This document shows, piece by piece, positions 36,316-48,575 of a stretch of DNA of 64,000 nt; the first letter of the stretch is position 1, and each line of letters starts with the position of its first letter. The position numbers and the translations under genes are program-made. The DNA comes from Episyrphus balteatus (lineage: Eukaryota > Arthropoda > Insecta > Diptera > Syrphidae): positions 54,450,094 through 54,514,093 of the forward strand of contig NC_079136.1 in NCBI RefSeq assembly GCF_945859705.1, written 5' to 3'. The notes beneath the pieces were generated by a model, which was given only the letters and a program-made list of their open reading frames with translations, had not been told where the DNA came from and did no database searches.

Positions 36316-37847
36316 ACTTACTTTTTTTTGTACCTTGAGTGTAATTTATCTTGATGGTCCGCACGCATTCATTATTTGTATCACTTAACTTTTTGGCTAT
36401 CCGCCTCACCACGTGCAAGTTTTGAACGCATTTGCTTTAGCACAAAATTAATTTATACAAGATGGACTTAATTAGCTTCTTCAAATACCTACCACATTCA
36501 AATGATTTAAGTGACCCCCTTTACCAAGTTTGCTTAAGAAGTTAAACCCTTCTGAGATTTTAAAAATGAAAAAAAAAAGTTCTATCCTTCTACCCTAGTT
36601 GTTGGTAGACTCTTTCACAACAAAAAGACTTAATCAAGCTAAAAATTAACCTCCATTAGCCCCTGGGGCAATAATCGCAACAGTTAACTTCAACAAACAA
36701 CCATTTAATGGCATACTTAAATTTAAAAACATAAAAAGCAAAATGTCAACCAGTGTTGTACTGCTGGATATTGCAGAGGAAAGATTTCCCTTATAACCTT
36801 ATAATAAACCCCCAAGTCCGACTATCATCAATTATATAAAGTTGCTCATCTCTACCCTAATGATACACACCATCATCCATCGTCCAAGCCAAGTTGTAGA
36901 AAAAAAGGAGACAAAAAAAAAAAAAATTAAAGGATATCACTTTACTTTTGCCACAAAATGTCCATTCTAATCTTAAATTTATAATCTTCTTGCAAAAACT
37001 TTGTTGCGCTTAATTATATTCTATTACAGCAACAAAATTAAATGAAATGAAAAAAAAAAAAAAATGATTTGAAAGAAAAAAAGGGGAAAAATAAGGACTT
37101 GCTGCAACCAACCGAAGAGAACCTCAATGTTATTACTTCCTTGTATATTCCTATATGTATTGTGTCTTTGTGTATCTTCATCAGAAGGACATCAATTTTC
37201 TATCCACAATGCACCCAACATCATGCAAATAGCGCAGAGAAGATAAAGAAGAAGAACAAGATTCAAGGAGTTTTTCTCTCTCATAGAGATCCTTTTTTTT
37301 TCTCTCCTGATGCTGCTACTGCACCTCAAATATTCTTCTCTTTGCAACCAACTATAATATACAAAGGAGACCCCAAGGAATGTCTAAGGTAATTATTTAT
37401 AAACGCTCCCTTTCCCCATAAGTTGGTTGGTTGTGTATACGAGTAGTTGTCGTTCCTTGTTCCGTCAGTTTAAGCGATGCGGTTAGCTTTTCTTAATGTA
37501 ATTTCGTCCTTTCAACCAAGAATAACCAAGAAACGCATTCATTATGCTTGAGAACTAACGAAGGGAAGAGCTGAAGGATCGGTAGCGGGACCCCAAATTC
37601 TACAAACACACACATACAATACACCCATGTCAGAGTATTCACCGGAAATCCAGCTATCACAGAATAAAGAAGAGGATTTAACAAAAACAACGTTTTGACG
37701 AAAATGTAAGGTAATTTGTCATGAATCTTTGCCTGCTGCCTGGTGCTTCGGAAGCAGGAATAAAAACACACAGAAAAAAAAAGACACACATCTAACCTAG
37801 TTGGAGGAGCTACTGGCCTGGAGATAGTTTACTTGGTTGGATGGTTG
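36316..37847. other. Spacer, no supported gene
   Basis: The region is slightly less AT-rich than its neighbours. The 107-codon plus frame at 37069-37392 ends next to a donor-like CTAAGGTAATT (37384-37394), but its residues are low-complexity K/N at the start and no domain is seen, so it is not called a gene. Confidence 0.5.
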
Positions 37848-39654
37848 CACTGAAAATAATAAATTTCGTAAAATTACGAAAATCTTTTCATACACAACAT
37901 TTTCGTTGGCCCAACGAAACTTTCGTTGGCTCAACGAAAATATGTAATTCTTCGTAATATGAAAACCTTCATCAATTAATGAAAACGTTTCATACACTTT
38001 TTCTCCCTTTTTTGTGCCAAAAAATCCAATTTAATGAAAAGATTCATCACTTAACGAAAAATTTCATACTCATTTTAAAGAATAAAAATAAGAATTTTTT
38101 CCTTACTTTATCAAAGTTTTAATTAAGTAACGAAAAAATTCATTAACTTATGAAATTCAGCATTAACTAACGAAAATCTTCATCATTTTACGAAAATAAA
38201 TAATTGGCTTATGAAAATTCTTCATAGACTAATGAAATATTACATCGGCTTATGAAAGAATACATCTGCTTATGAAAATAAATAAGTGCTAACGAAAAAA
38301 AACGTAAACAAATGAAAAATACAAACAGAGCGCGCTGTTCTTTCGCGTGCACTTGTGTGCATTTCTCCGGTAGTGTGAGTCACAGTTTAAATTCACGCGA
38401 GTCACTTATCACGCGGAAAAAATAAAAGAACAATGTGTACAAAAATAAGAAAAATAAGAGGTGTTATAATAATTTTTTTTAGCTAGAATTCGGGTCATTT
38501 ACCTACTCAAGCATTTTATAGGTAAGATAAATCGTAAAGTAACTCCAAATAATTTATAACTCTGTTTTATCTTTTCAAAAATATTAATAACTTCAACAAC
38601 CGGAGACACAAAAATGGAGGGAACCAATTGGAATTCTTGTCGAAAAAGACCACGATAAAGACTTCATAAACAAGACATCCTTCTACACCTGTTTAAAATG
38701 CAACCACGAGCGTCACCATGACCAAGCTCTCCAAGAAAAGTAAATGAACGATGAGATAGAAAGTAAGTACCGTTCTATTATTCTTCATTATGTTTGATTA
38801 AAAAAAAAAAAATATTTTTGTCTCTTAAAACATTATAACTTTATATTGTTGTTTTTCTGTTTTATTTCAGATTCCAAAGATGACATCCTAATGTGCCTAA
38901 TGGATGGGTTCTTAGTTCCGGCCGAAATAAACTGTTCCAAACAATAACGGATACGATTAAGTTCACCATATATTATTCAAAATGTTCAATGTATTTAATT
39001 TAATTTTTGTATTCGATAGGTATACCTACATATGATTAAAAATTCAAACTCAAAATAACAAATGTTTTTTCTTAAGGTTAAAAATTTTCGCTCCGCTCCA
39101 CTTTTTTTGAATTTCAGGTTTTTTATTCCAAAATTAAGGGAAGAAAAAATGGACGAAAAAATTTGTAGTTCTACGAAAAATTTCATAGGCTTACGAAAAA
39201 ATTCGTAGGCTTACACAAATAAAGTAAGTATAATCTACTAAAAGAATAATTAATACAACGAAAAGTTTCGTTAGCTAACGAATATTTTTTCGTAATTTCA
39301 TTAAAATATTAATAAAATTTACGAAAAAATTCGTCAGCTTACGAAAGTTCCTTTCATAAGTTAATCAAAAAATACATTGACTAACGAAAAATATCGTAGT
39401 GTTTAATTAAATTTTACGTTAATTGATGAAAAAATTTCGTAAGGTGATGTAAAAATTCATTAATACTCGATCAAAAATTTTTATGAAAAATTTCATTAAA
39501 ATACGAAAGTTTTCGTTAGCTGATGAAGTTTTTCATTAACGTATGAAAGCCATTTCGTTGAGCCAATTAAATTTTTCATCGGCTGAAAATTAATTAAATT
39601 TTCGTTGGCTCAACGAATTTTTTCGTTATATTTACGTAAGGATTTGGTTCAGTG
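37848..39654. mobile_element. Inverted-repeat element of ACGAAAAT words carrying a spliced gene remnant
   Basis: The left end starts CACTGAAAATAATAAATTTC. The right end read inward starts CACTGAACCAAATCCTTACG. Both lead into arms made of AACGAAAAT/ATTTTCGTT words (37870-38320 and 39160-39640), including TTTCGTTGGCTCAACGAA palindromes in both arms. Between the arms is a less AT-rich unit with a GC-rich patch (38330-38420), a donor-like TATAGGTAAGAT (38516-38527), and two exons of a small gene. No transposase is seen and no clean target duplication could be read, so the superfamily is open. Confidence 0.7.
38591..38947 (+). pseudogene. Two-exon gene remnant inside the inverted-repeat element (unknown family)
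   Basis: The frame open from 38591 encodes a segment with ILVEKDHDKDFINKTSFYTC followed by LKCNHERHH. This contains a Cys-x2-Cys pair and a His cluster, suggestive of a small zinc-binding motif. A TAA stop occurs at 38741-38743. The same frame then continues with MNDEIE to a consensus donor (AAA|GTAAGT, intron from 38763). After the acceptor TTTATTTCAG (ends 38870) it resumes in phase with SKDDILMCLMDGFLVPAEIN and stops at 38947. Continuity of frame across stop and intron argues for a formerly coding gene with one nonsense change. No upstream start is clear; ATGG at 38614 reads in another frame. I do not recognise the family. It could be a captured host fragment or the element's own accessory gene. 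Confidence 0.45.
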
Positions 39655-39754
39655 TGGGTTGCTTTGGCAACTTTCAGATGAAAGAGATACGGAAAAATTG
39701 CTTTAAACTCGTTTGGCTGGTGCATTGTGCAATCTGGGTTTGCTTCTCTAGGTT

Positions 39755-39774
39755 CACACACACACACACACACA
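39755..39774. repeat. (CA)n microsatellite
   Basis: About ten CA units, immediately right of the preceding element. Confidence 0.9.
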
Positions 39775-40439
39775 GTTACATACACTCATATGAACCCTAA
39801 AGGCGAAAAACTGTTTTTTTTTTCCCCTTCGTGATTTCTAACAGACCATGAAGAAGCGCCATTGATAAGCCCACATGATGCATGCATTTACTGAAACTGG
39901 ATACAATTTCAATGTTCAACGGTAAATTATGCGTTCGATCCTTTGGAGGAGTCTAGGTAGTTTGTTGTCATTTGCATATAGAATGGGGTAAAAGTTATAC
40001 AGAGTTGATTCTTGGAATGTGATTGTAAGAGTTTTGTCTAAAATTATTATAAGGTTGTATTATGTTCAACAGTTAATTAAGAAATGAGAAACTTTAGTTT
40101 CGTGTGTCAAAATATCTCAGTCATCTCAAACATCTGGATCGTTTTGAAGTTTTTGATAAATATCGCTTGAAAGTTTTGGGAACTATTTAAATCAACAAAA
40201 GTAACTTAAAATGCAGCATAAACCATTTAAAGCAAAGCACAGAAATCTCAATATTGATTAGCCATTCTCAACAAATTACACTAGTTTACAAAAAAGTAAA
40301 TTTTTTTTGGACACTAAGTGCCGTTATATTTTTCGTATAGATTATAGATTAAACTAAAAAATCTAAAAATTTAAAAAAATCATTTGAGATATGTTTTCGA
40401 GATATGATTTTTCAAAGTTTTTATCGTTGTTTTTTAAAG

Positions 40440-40690
40440 CAAACTACATATAAGTATTCGGGTTATATCATGATTATTAAATTACCAATCTGAACAAAAC
40501 CAGCTCCTGAAAGTTGAATAAATTTGCAAGAAACACTAATATACTTTTTCTGTGTCACTTTAGATGTTTCAAAAAGTTTAAAAAAATCGATATTAAAAAA
40601 AAAAAATGTATTCTTCCAAATCTGTGGATAAGTTATAAGGATATGACCATTTTCGTCCAATTAGTTTTTCCGCCTAGTTGATTAAATTTT
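40440..40690 (+). repeat. Dispersed repeat family C, copy 2
   Basis: It shares TCGGGTTATAT-like, TCTGAACAAAACCAG, CTGAAAGTTGAATAAAT and GTGGATAAGTTATAA blocks with 33210-33540, in the same orientation and order. Confidence 0.7.
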
Positions 40691-40807
40691 CATAACTCAG
40701 CTACATTTTATGCAATTTCATCTACGATGAAACGATTAAAAAATTCTACAACAAACCTTGTAATTGGGTAATTCAAAATCGAGGCAAGCTTATTAGGGTG
40801 CTTATTA

Positions 40808-41143
40808 GGGTGGTCCTTATTTTACTCTTTTGCGAAAATTGAGTGCGATGCCCCCTAGATTGGTTCCAAATCAGGAAAAAAATACCCTATTTTTTCATAT
40901 TTTTATTTTTAACCCTTCCTGGCCCTATTTTTATACGAAGTTACTAGAGCAGGGGCAATATTCTGTGCCCAGTGTTGGGTAAATGGAGGATGTTTGATCA
41001 TTCATACATACGTATAAACTTCTTAAAGAAATATGGTCAGGAAGGGTTAGGAATAAAAATTTGAAAAAATTTGGACATTTTTTTTTCCTGATTTGAAACC
41101 AACCTAGGGGGCGTCCCCAATTTTTTTTTCCAAAGGACTACCC
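40808..41143. mobile_element. TA-flanked MITE with long inverted repeats
   Basis: The left end GGGTGGTCCTTATTTT and the right end read inward, GGGTAGTCCTTTGG, continue in mirror symmetry through GCCCCCTAG, TTGGTT and CAAATCAGGAAAAAA, giving arms near 75 bp. Further inside, AACCCTTCCTGG (40912-40923) mirrors TCAGGAAGGGTT. TA flanks both ends (40806-40807 and 41144-41145), as in Tc1/mariner-type insertions. Just left, CTTATTAGGGTG is tandemly duplicated (40789-40812). It is 336 bp with no coding capacity. Confidence 0.82.
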
Positions 41144-42759
41144 TAGTATATTTAACACCTTTTGATAAGTTATGTGTTCTTCCTTCCAACAATCAGTGTC
41201 AAAAATGTAGATTTAGCTTCTGTTTTTATTTTCAATGTTGAACTTCATATTGGAAAGAGCCTTAGGGTCCATGATGGATGGGAATTTTTTTTTTAAACAA
41301 GCCATTGGTCTTAGCTGCATTTTAAGACCATACAAAATAACATTGGTTCTATTACATAAAAGCATTTGAAGGTAGCCATATTGATTTTTTTTTTTTTTTT
41401 TTATTTTTCTTAATTCAAACGTGGACATTTTTTTGAATATACTAATTTTCGACAAAACTTTGGAATTTTTTTTTTTAATTTTTAAATTTTTCTTATTTTC
41501 CGCAAAACTTTGAATTTGGTCTCCAAAAAAAAAAAAAAAACTGCGTCTCGTAGATTTTGAGGTATAACATTTCAATGCAACCATATTAAACAATTTTTCG
41601 TTTATATTTTCTGCGAAAGCTTTTTCAAATCTCAAAAAAATATTTTTAGAAAATTTGAATGGTAATCTATACAAATCCAAATAATAAACTGTTTTATATA
41701 AATTGTGACTGTGACTTTTAAAATGACATTTTTATAATAAAGATGACATTTTTGATGAGTTCGAAACTAAATTCGAATTTACTCATTTCGCTGAAATAGC
41801 TAATTCAATTTTTCCAAGTGAATTGAAATCAGTAATCGTTTCATCCAACTTCACTCGTCATAATAGCTAAATCTCGACACAGGACAAGTTTTTAAAACAA
41901 TAAACCAATAACCAACACTTAGGTTGTTGCTTCAGCATTTTTCGTTTTGACCGATACTTTTGGGACACCCAATTCCTCTATCAAATCAATCGTAACCGGC
42001 ATAGCTTGGTTTCTATTTCTCTGATCTAAACTCGCTAATTAATGACTGCAAAACTATCCAGAAAATGCTACAAGAAGAGGTGTATTTTTTTTTTGTGTTC
42101 TATTTATTGCTAATGAAAATGTAAATTGTGACGCCTTCGTAGCATTACCAATAACTCTGATGTTATACTTTGGTAATGATTTTTTAATTAACAAACTTTT
42201 CAACAGAAAAAAAAATGAATTTTCTAATCAATACAACTTATAGCGCTGGTATGGTTATTTTCCGTTATAGGTAGTTGCAAACTTTTTCGTTCTAAGAATT
42301 TTCCATATTTTTTTTTTAAGTGAAAACTTCTTTAGTATCGTAGTGATTTGAAACAAGATGAAACGAAAACGCGACACGAACATTCAACTTATTACCTACA
42401 TATAACTTTTTTGTTTTAAAAGATAGATGAATGAAATTTGTACTGTAGATAGGCAAATAAATAAACTATAATTGTACAAAATTTCATATTCAAAATTCTG
42501 AGATAACTGTACAAAGATGTTCTTTTTCTACACACGTTATATCTTTGGATCTAGCGCACATACAAATTTGATTTAACTTAAATACGCATGCTGGTAACAT
42601 AACGTTTTATTTGATATATCACACATAACGGTACGTGCTCTACAAGTTACACAATCTTAAATTGAAAAATACCTCAAAACATCTGTGGAGATCTGTTGCC
42701 GATGACCAGCCACCAGTGTAGGAAGTACCGTAATCTCAGTTTCAAATTTCGACAAAGTT
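41144..42759. other. AT-rich spacer
   Basis: The 155-codon minus frame at 41213-41680 is driven by poly-T tracts on the plus strand (lysine and phenylalanine runs) and has no recognisable domain; I do not call it a gene. Confidence 0.55.
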
Positions 42760-42960
42760 GCCTTTAAAAAATTCTTACTTTTTTTGTAGGCATGGTAGAA
42801 ATATGATTGATACGTCATATTAAAAGTGAAATAAGCTTTCAGATGATCTAAAATTTATCATAGTTTGTTATTTAAAAAAATAAATTTAATGAGAGAAAAA
42901 AGATTGATTTTTGTACTTTTTTGATGAAAAAATTGATTTTTTTTTTACTTTTAGGAATTC
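42760..42960 (+). repeat. Dispersed repeat family A, copy 2
   Basis: TTTTTTGTAGGCATGG, GATTGATACGTCATAT and AATAAGCTTTCAGATG follow the same order as at 2790-2860. Confidence 0.75.
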
Positions 42961-44634
42961 TGTCCTTTCCTTAGTACAAAAAATGAGCACACGTTACTCC
43001 GAAATTCGAAACATTTTTAAGTCTTTTCAGAAAAAAACTCGAACTTAAAACTGAACCTATAATAACCAATAGAAATTTAGTCCACATAATTAATTATAAA
43101 AATCCAACTATAACCCAAAGTATTGAAATTGGTTTTAAATACAAAAAGAATCAATTTCTGAAAACAAAATTCTACTATTTTAGGCCAAATTTCCTTTTTT
43201 GATTTTTTAATTCCAACAAATCAATTGAAATCAACAAAATATAACCAAGAAGTTCCAATAAATTACATAAATTCATTTGTTTGAGTCCTCTTGGCCAAAT
43301 AATAATATTCCAAAAATTTCCAAAAAAAAACTTTTTTTTATTGATTTTGATTTCATATCGAATAAAAATCAAAGAAAAATCTACACAAAGTTTCTCAAAC
43401 CCAATTTATATTTAACGAACAAAAATAAAATAAAAAAGAATAAAAATCGAAATCAAAATCCAAGTATAAGGATAAAGAGTTCTTATATAAGTATACGATT
43501 CGACGACTACCTTATTATATTCCAAAAGCTAGAGGCGTCTATTCATTACCGCCAATATAGAGCGATTTTCTCGATCTAAATCACTTTAGAACCCTTTCCT
43601 CTTTTCTTTGTCTACAACAACTATATGGATACCAGTTATCGATAACTGTCGATATTTAAGTTCAAAACTTATTGTCTCGAAGCTACAAAAAAAAAAGCTA
43701 ACTATCGAAGAGTTTGATTACAGGACGAAGTCAGAAAAAAATAGCAATTCTCAAAAAAATATAGAGATATAGATCTTCTCAGATTTTGCTTCAAGTCAAA
43801 CTCCATCCCACCCAATCAAAAAAACAAAGGAAGAAAACTTTTTACAGTTTAAAGAAAGAAACAGCAAAATAAAATCCAATCTCTATATCTGCAAAAAAAA
43901 AATTGAAAAAAAATTTAAACAAAAAAAGTAAACGGAAAATCCTACAATTTCATTATAACTTAAACTTTTTTTGCCCACTTTTCACCCGCCCACCTGAAGG
44001 TTTTACTCTATGAGACAGGATAAGGGCGAATGATTTTCTCGAATACAACAAAAAAAAACTAAAAAAAAAAGTATATCAAAGTAGGAAGGTTGCTAATAAT
44101 AATAAGAAGAAGGACGACTTTTTAAAAAATCCTCGGAATAAATTGTGAATTCAAAAAGAAAGAAAAAACTCCTAGGAATGAACGGACACCAAGTTAAGAG
44201 AAGAGATATTATGATTCTATGTAGAATCTAAGTCTAAGGAATAAAATAAGAAGAGAAACAAAAAAAAAAATATCCTTGTAACCGAGAGGACTAAGGAAAG
44301 TTTCAATATACTTACTGTCTGCTAATTTTGAAAGACTATAGAACAGAATCCATTTGAGAATTGTTTTGAAACGACGAAAAATGAAAAAAAAGGACGATAG
44401 AACAGAGAAAAATAACCTGGCAAATTAAAGTAATATCCTGCAGCATTTTATGAGCGCTTTGCACCTAGGAGCTATTTAAAGAGTGAACCGAGTTATAACC
44501 AACAACGATCAAACGTTTTTCATCTCCCTTTTCTCTCTGTCTCTGAGACCGTATAAGCTACACGAGGACGACTGTCGACGACCGACTAGAGAAAATATAC
44601 GAAATTTACAATTTACAATTTACACACAGGAAAA

Positions 44635-44739
44635 ATGGACTCGAAAAATATAAGTAATGGACTGGCAGCGAGAGAAAACAGCAAGGATGAATGTTCATCA
44701 CGGGCACAAGGACGAAATATGTATGTTTTTGAAGGCTAA
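44635..44739 (+). CDS. Short open frame, possible first coding exon (unsupported function)
   Basis: ATG at 44635 follows AGGAAAA, a good insect start context. It opens a 34-residue frame beginning MDSKNISNGLAARENSKDEC with mixed, non-repetitive residues. A donor-like GTATGT lies at 44720-44725, so this could be exon 1 of a longer gene rather than a complete protein. The surrounding 44420-44760 stretch is less AT-rich than its neighbours and has TATTTAA at 44473. No following exon was recognised. Equally likely to be chance. Confidence 0.2.
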   Translation: MDSKNISNGLAARENSKDECSSRAQGRNMYVFEG

Positions 44740-45328
44740 AAGGAGCTTCTCAATGGAAAAAAGACGACACGATGAAAATAGTACACACGAACAGTTGGAA
44801 AATTAGCCTCGTTTATGATTCATGTTTCTTTTGGGGATTCCTTTTTTTTTTGTATTTATTTTATTTTTTTTATTATTTTATTTTAACATAAATTTTGGGA
44901 GTTTACTTTTTGTGACATCTTTATGTGTAAGTAGATTTAGATACAGCATCAGAATTCATAGAATGTCACAACGAAATATACACACAATGAGGACAGCCGA
45001 GGACGAGTACGACGACAGCGATATAGAATGACGACAACGAGAACGTTCAGAATTACTCACAATAAGTGACTTAAATATAAATGTCCATGAAAGGATTTTT
45101 TATTATACCTTTGAGCTTTTCGGGGGGTATAAAAAGGATTGAATGAAAATGTCCTTTTATTTTTTGGGACTTTTTGTTTGAAGTATGAAGTTAAAGTGTA
45201 TTGTCTTTTGTATTTTGTGATGGAATTTATTTTTTCTATATTTCAAGTGAAGCGATGAAGTTTAAATTTAATATTAAAGAGTAGACAATTGCATCTTGCA
45301 TTTTATAGCTATTTCCGCTAAATTGTAT

Positions 45329-46075
45329 TTATAAAAATGTAAAAATATAAAATAGAAAAATAGAAAAATATAAAAATAAAAAAATATAAAAATATAAAAA
45401 TATAAAAATATAAAAATATAAAAATATAAAAATATAAAAACATAAAAATATAAAAATATAAAAATATAAAAATAGAAAAATAGAAAAATAGAAAAATAGA
45501 AAAATATAAAAATATAAAAATATAAAAATATAAAAATATAAAAATATAAAAATATAAAAATATAAAAATATAAAAATATAAAAATATAAAAATATAAAAA
45601 TATAAAAATATAAAAATATAAAAATATAAAAATATGAAAATATAAAAATATAAAAATATAAACATATAAAAATATAAAAATATAAAAATATAAAAATATA
45701 AAAATATAAAAATATAAAAATATAAAAATATAAAAATATAAAAATATAAAAATATAAAAATATAAAAATATAAAAATATAAAAATATAAAAATATAAAAA
45801 TATAAAAATATAAAAATATAAAAATATAAAAATATAAAAATATAAAAATATAAAAATATAAAAATATAAAAATATAAAAATATAAAAATATAAAAAATAT
45901 AAAAAATAAAAATATAAAAAAATAAAAATATAAAAATATAAAAATATAAAAATATAAAAATATAAAAATATAAAAATATAAAAATATAAAAAATATAAAA
46001 AATAAAAATATAAAAAAATAAAAATATAAAAATATAAAAATATAAAAATATAAAAATATAAAAATATAAAAATAA
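45329..46075. repeat. (TATAAAAA)n 8-bp microsatellite, about 750 bp
   Basis: More than 80 units of TATAAAAA run almost unbroken, with interspersed variants TAGAAAAA (45351-45370 and 45470-45500), TATGAAAA and AAATATAAAAAATAAAA near 45890-46025. Two minus-strand frames of 249 and 264 codons made of Y, I, F and L come only from this repeat. Confidence 0.97.
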
Positions 46076-47459
46076 CATATTTTAAGTTTTCATTAGTCAG
46101 CATTATTTTCAAAGTTTTTTCTTTAAAATCTGTTGACGCAAGTTTTCCTAATGAGCTCGGAAAGGTTTTTTTCTGTTTTTTTTTTTTTTGTTTGTTTAAG
46201 TATATCTATTATGACTCTTCACGGAGCTCAATGGACAAGGACTAAGATAACTTTTGTGGTTTTTGAATATTGGTTTCAAATTAATTTTAATTATTTGAAC
46301 GCAAAAAAAAGTTCTCATTGATGTTTTACTTTTAATTTGAATTAAACAATTATTTAATTTTCCTTTAGATACATTTGAGACTGTTCTTATTTTCTTTAAT
46401 CTACATACAACATTATTGTAAGCAGTTGCATGGTAATGGCACATCCTTTATTTTCTCGGTTACTTCACTCACTCTCTGAGAGAGTACATTCTGAAATGCC
46501 TGACTGCCCAGCAGAGCTATTTAAACATACACTCGAGTATGAGTATGAAAGTTGGTATGTAGATAGGTAAATTTTCTCCTTTATGTTCCGCATGCATACT
46601 TACATCTATCTGACATTTTGAGATGTCCTTTCAGGAAACTATGTTGTGCCCATGCATTCAGTACACCTGTCTTTTTCTGTACCTACTATATACTCTGTTA
46701 TAATACAAATAACAACAAAAGTTCATTATTTTAAAATAAATTCAATTTACGTAAATTGCTGAATGTTTTTCTTTCCCATTTAAACTGGCACAAAAAAATA
46801 TAAATATAAAGAAGACAAACAACAAAAATAATGTCCTTAAAAATGGACACAAAAACAAAAGTTGTCAGAGCACCATGCAAACCTTCATAAAATAAAGACT
46901 TTAAGAGAGAAAAAAAAAAGATACTCATGCTACTTTGCGTTTAATTTCATGCAAAATAAATTACGAAAATGGCAAAATAAAAAAGGAACTTTTAAGAATT
47001 TTTAAATATACAACATACCATGGTTAACAGGAGTGTGCAAACAAATTATCTTAATTATATTAATAAAAAAAAGATTGTTTTTACAAGAGACTAAGATTGT
47101 CTCTTAGCGAAATAGTTTGTAAGTTTTTGGACTTTTCATGAAATATTGGCAACAAAAATATCGAAAGCATTTATCTTTTAAAACAACTAATTTTGAGCTA
47201 ATCGGTCTAATGCTTGAATATTTTCATCGAAATAAAGTAACACTCTTTACTTTGCAGAGTTTTTTGAATCCGGTCCCAAGCGGCTGATTTGAAACAAAAT
47301 ATAATTTTCGATAAAAACTTTCATCTATCTTAGAAATGTCAGGTGCCATCAAACAAAAGTTAAAATAAACCGGCTTAAAAAAATTCAAAAAAACGGCTCT
47401 AAAGATTTTGATTTATAGGTTTCATTTAAAATTCTTAGCAAGGCAAGTGGGCCACACTT
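46076..47459. other. AT-rich spacer
   Basis: A short GAGA-rich palindrome CTCTCTGAGAGAG lies at 46471-46483. No gene is supported. Confidence 0.5.
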
Positions 47460-47499
47460 CCCAAATAACATTTTGTGGTTAAAAAGCGGAAAATAAACC

Positions 47500-48380
47500 G
47501 GATATTTACTCTGGTTATTTAACGGATAAGTTACTAAACTCGTTAAAAAAACGTCTTAAAAACGTTCCAGAAACGTCTCCACAACCGAAAATGGTCAGTT
47601 ATTTTTTAACTTTGTCTAAATCGGGTTTTTAAAAAACCCACTTTTTTCTACGAATACTGGGTTTTTAAAAACCTAATTTTTACGGTTATTAAATAACTGT
47701 TTATTTTTGGTTAAAGAAAAACTTGAAATAAACCATTTACGGCTATTTTATAACCGTTTACAAACCGTTAATATACAGTTTAAAAAAAACCTGTACTGAG
47801 TTATTTGACGGTTTTTTTTATAACCGTTTTACTACGGTTATTATAAAACCTGTAATTTACGTTATTACAGGTTTTTTTGAAACCTGTAATATAACAAGTT
47901 CTTATAAAACCAGTTTTAAACGTTATTTTACGGTTTTTTTTATAACCTCTTACCTATAGGTTTTTATAAAACCTGTAATAAACGTTATTTCACGGTTTTT
48001 TTATAACCGTTTTCCTCCAGTTTTTTTAAAACCCGTAATAAACGTTGTACAGGTTTTTATAAAACCTATAATAAACGTTATTTGACGGTTTTTTTATAAC
48101 CGTTTTCCTCCAGTTTTTTTTAAAACCCGTAATAAACGTTGTACAGGTTTTTATAAAACCTATAATAAACGTTATTTGAAGGTTTTTTTATAACCGTTTA
48201 CCTACAGTTTTTATAAAACCTGTAAATAACTTCGTACAGGTTCTTATAAAACCTGTAATAAACGTTACTTGACGGTTTTTTTATAACCGTTTATTTATAG
48301 TTTTTTATAAAATCTGTAAAATGTTATTTCACGGCTTTTTTATAACCGCTTATTTACAGATTTTAAAAAACCTATAAAAT
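47500..48380. repeat. Array of short palindromes in the left arm (period about 94 bp)
   Basis: Alternating small hairpins such as ACGGTTTTTTTATAACCGT and CAGGTTTTTATAAAACCTG are joined by AATAAACGTT. ATAAACGTTATTTGA occurs at 48071 and again about 94 bp later at 48165. Each word is itself self-complementary, so the arm can fold as a chain of stems. Confidence 0.85.
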
Positions 48381-48575
48381 GTTTGCTTACCAACATGCTG
48401 AAAACCACAAGATTCTTTCCAGCTGAAAATTTAATATTTGAAATAAGAACGCTGAAATTTAAGTTTAGTGAAACATTATTTAATGAAGTAAAACTAAAAC
48501 TAAAACTTAAAGTAAAAGTAAAACTAAAGCTAAAAATAAAAAATAGCTTAACTTAATTATGTTGTGGATTGCCCG

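Noticed and set aside
37069..37392. 107-codon frame ending beside a donor-like GGTAATT
   Set aside because: Low-complexity start, no domain and no matching acceptor or second exon recognised.
38614..38658. ATG at 38614 as the start of the element's gene
   Set aside because: Its frame stops after 14 codons and is not the frame that continues across the intron.
41213..41680. 155-codon minus-strand frame
   Set aside because: Composition is set by A/T tracts (runs of K and F); no domain and no splice or promoter context.
45318..46112. Two minus-strand open frames of 249 and 264 codons, rich in Y, I, F and L
   Set aside because: They are translations of the (TATAAAAA)n microsatellite; 24 bp give an 8-residue period with no stop codon. 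No signal of selection or function.
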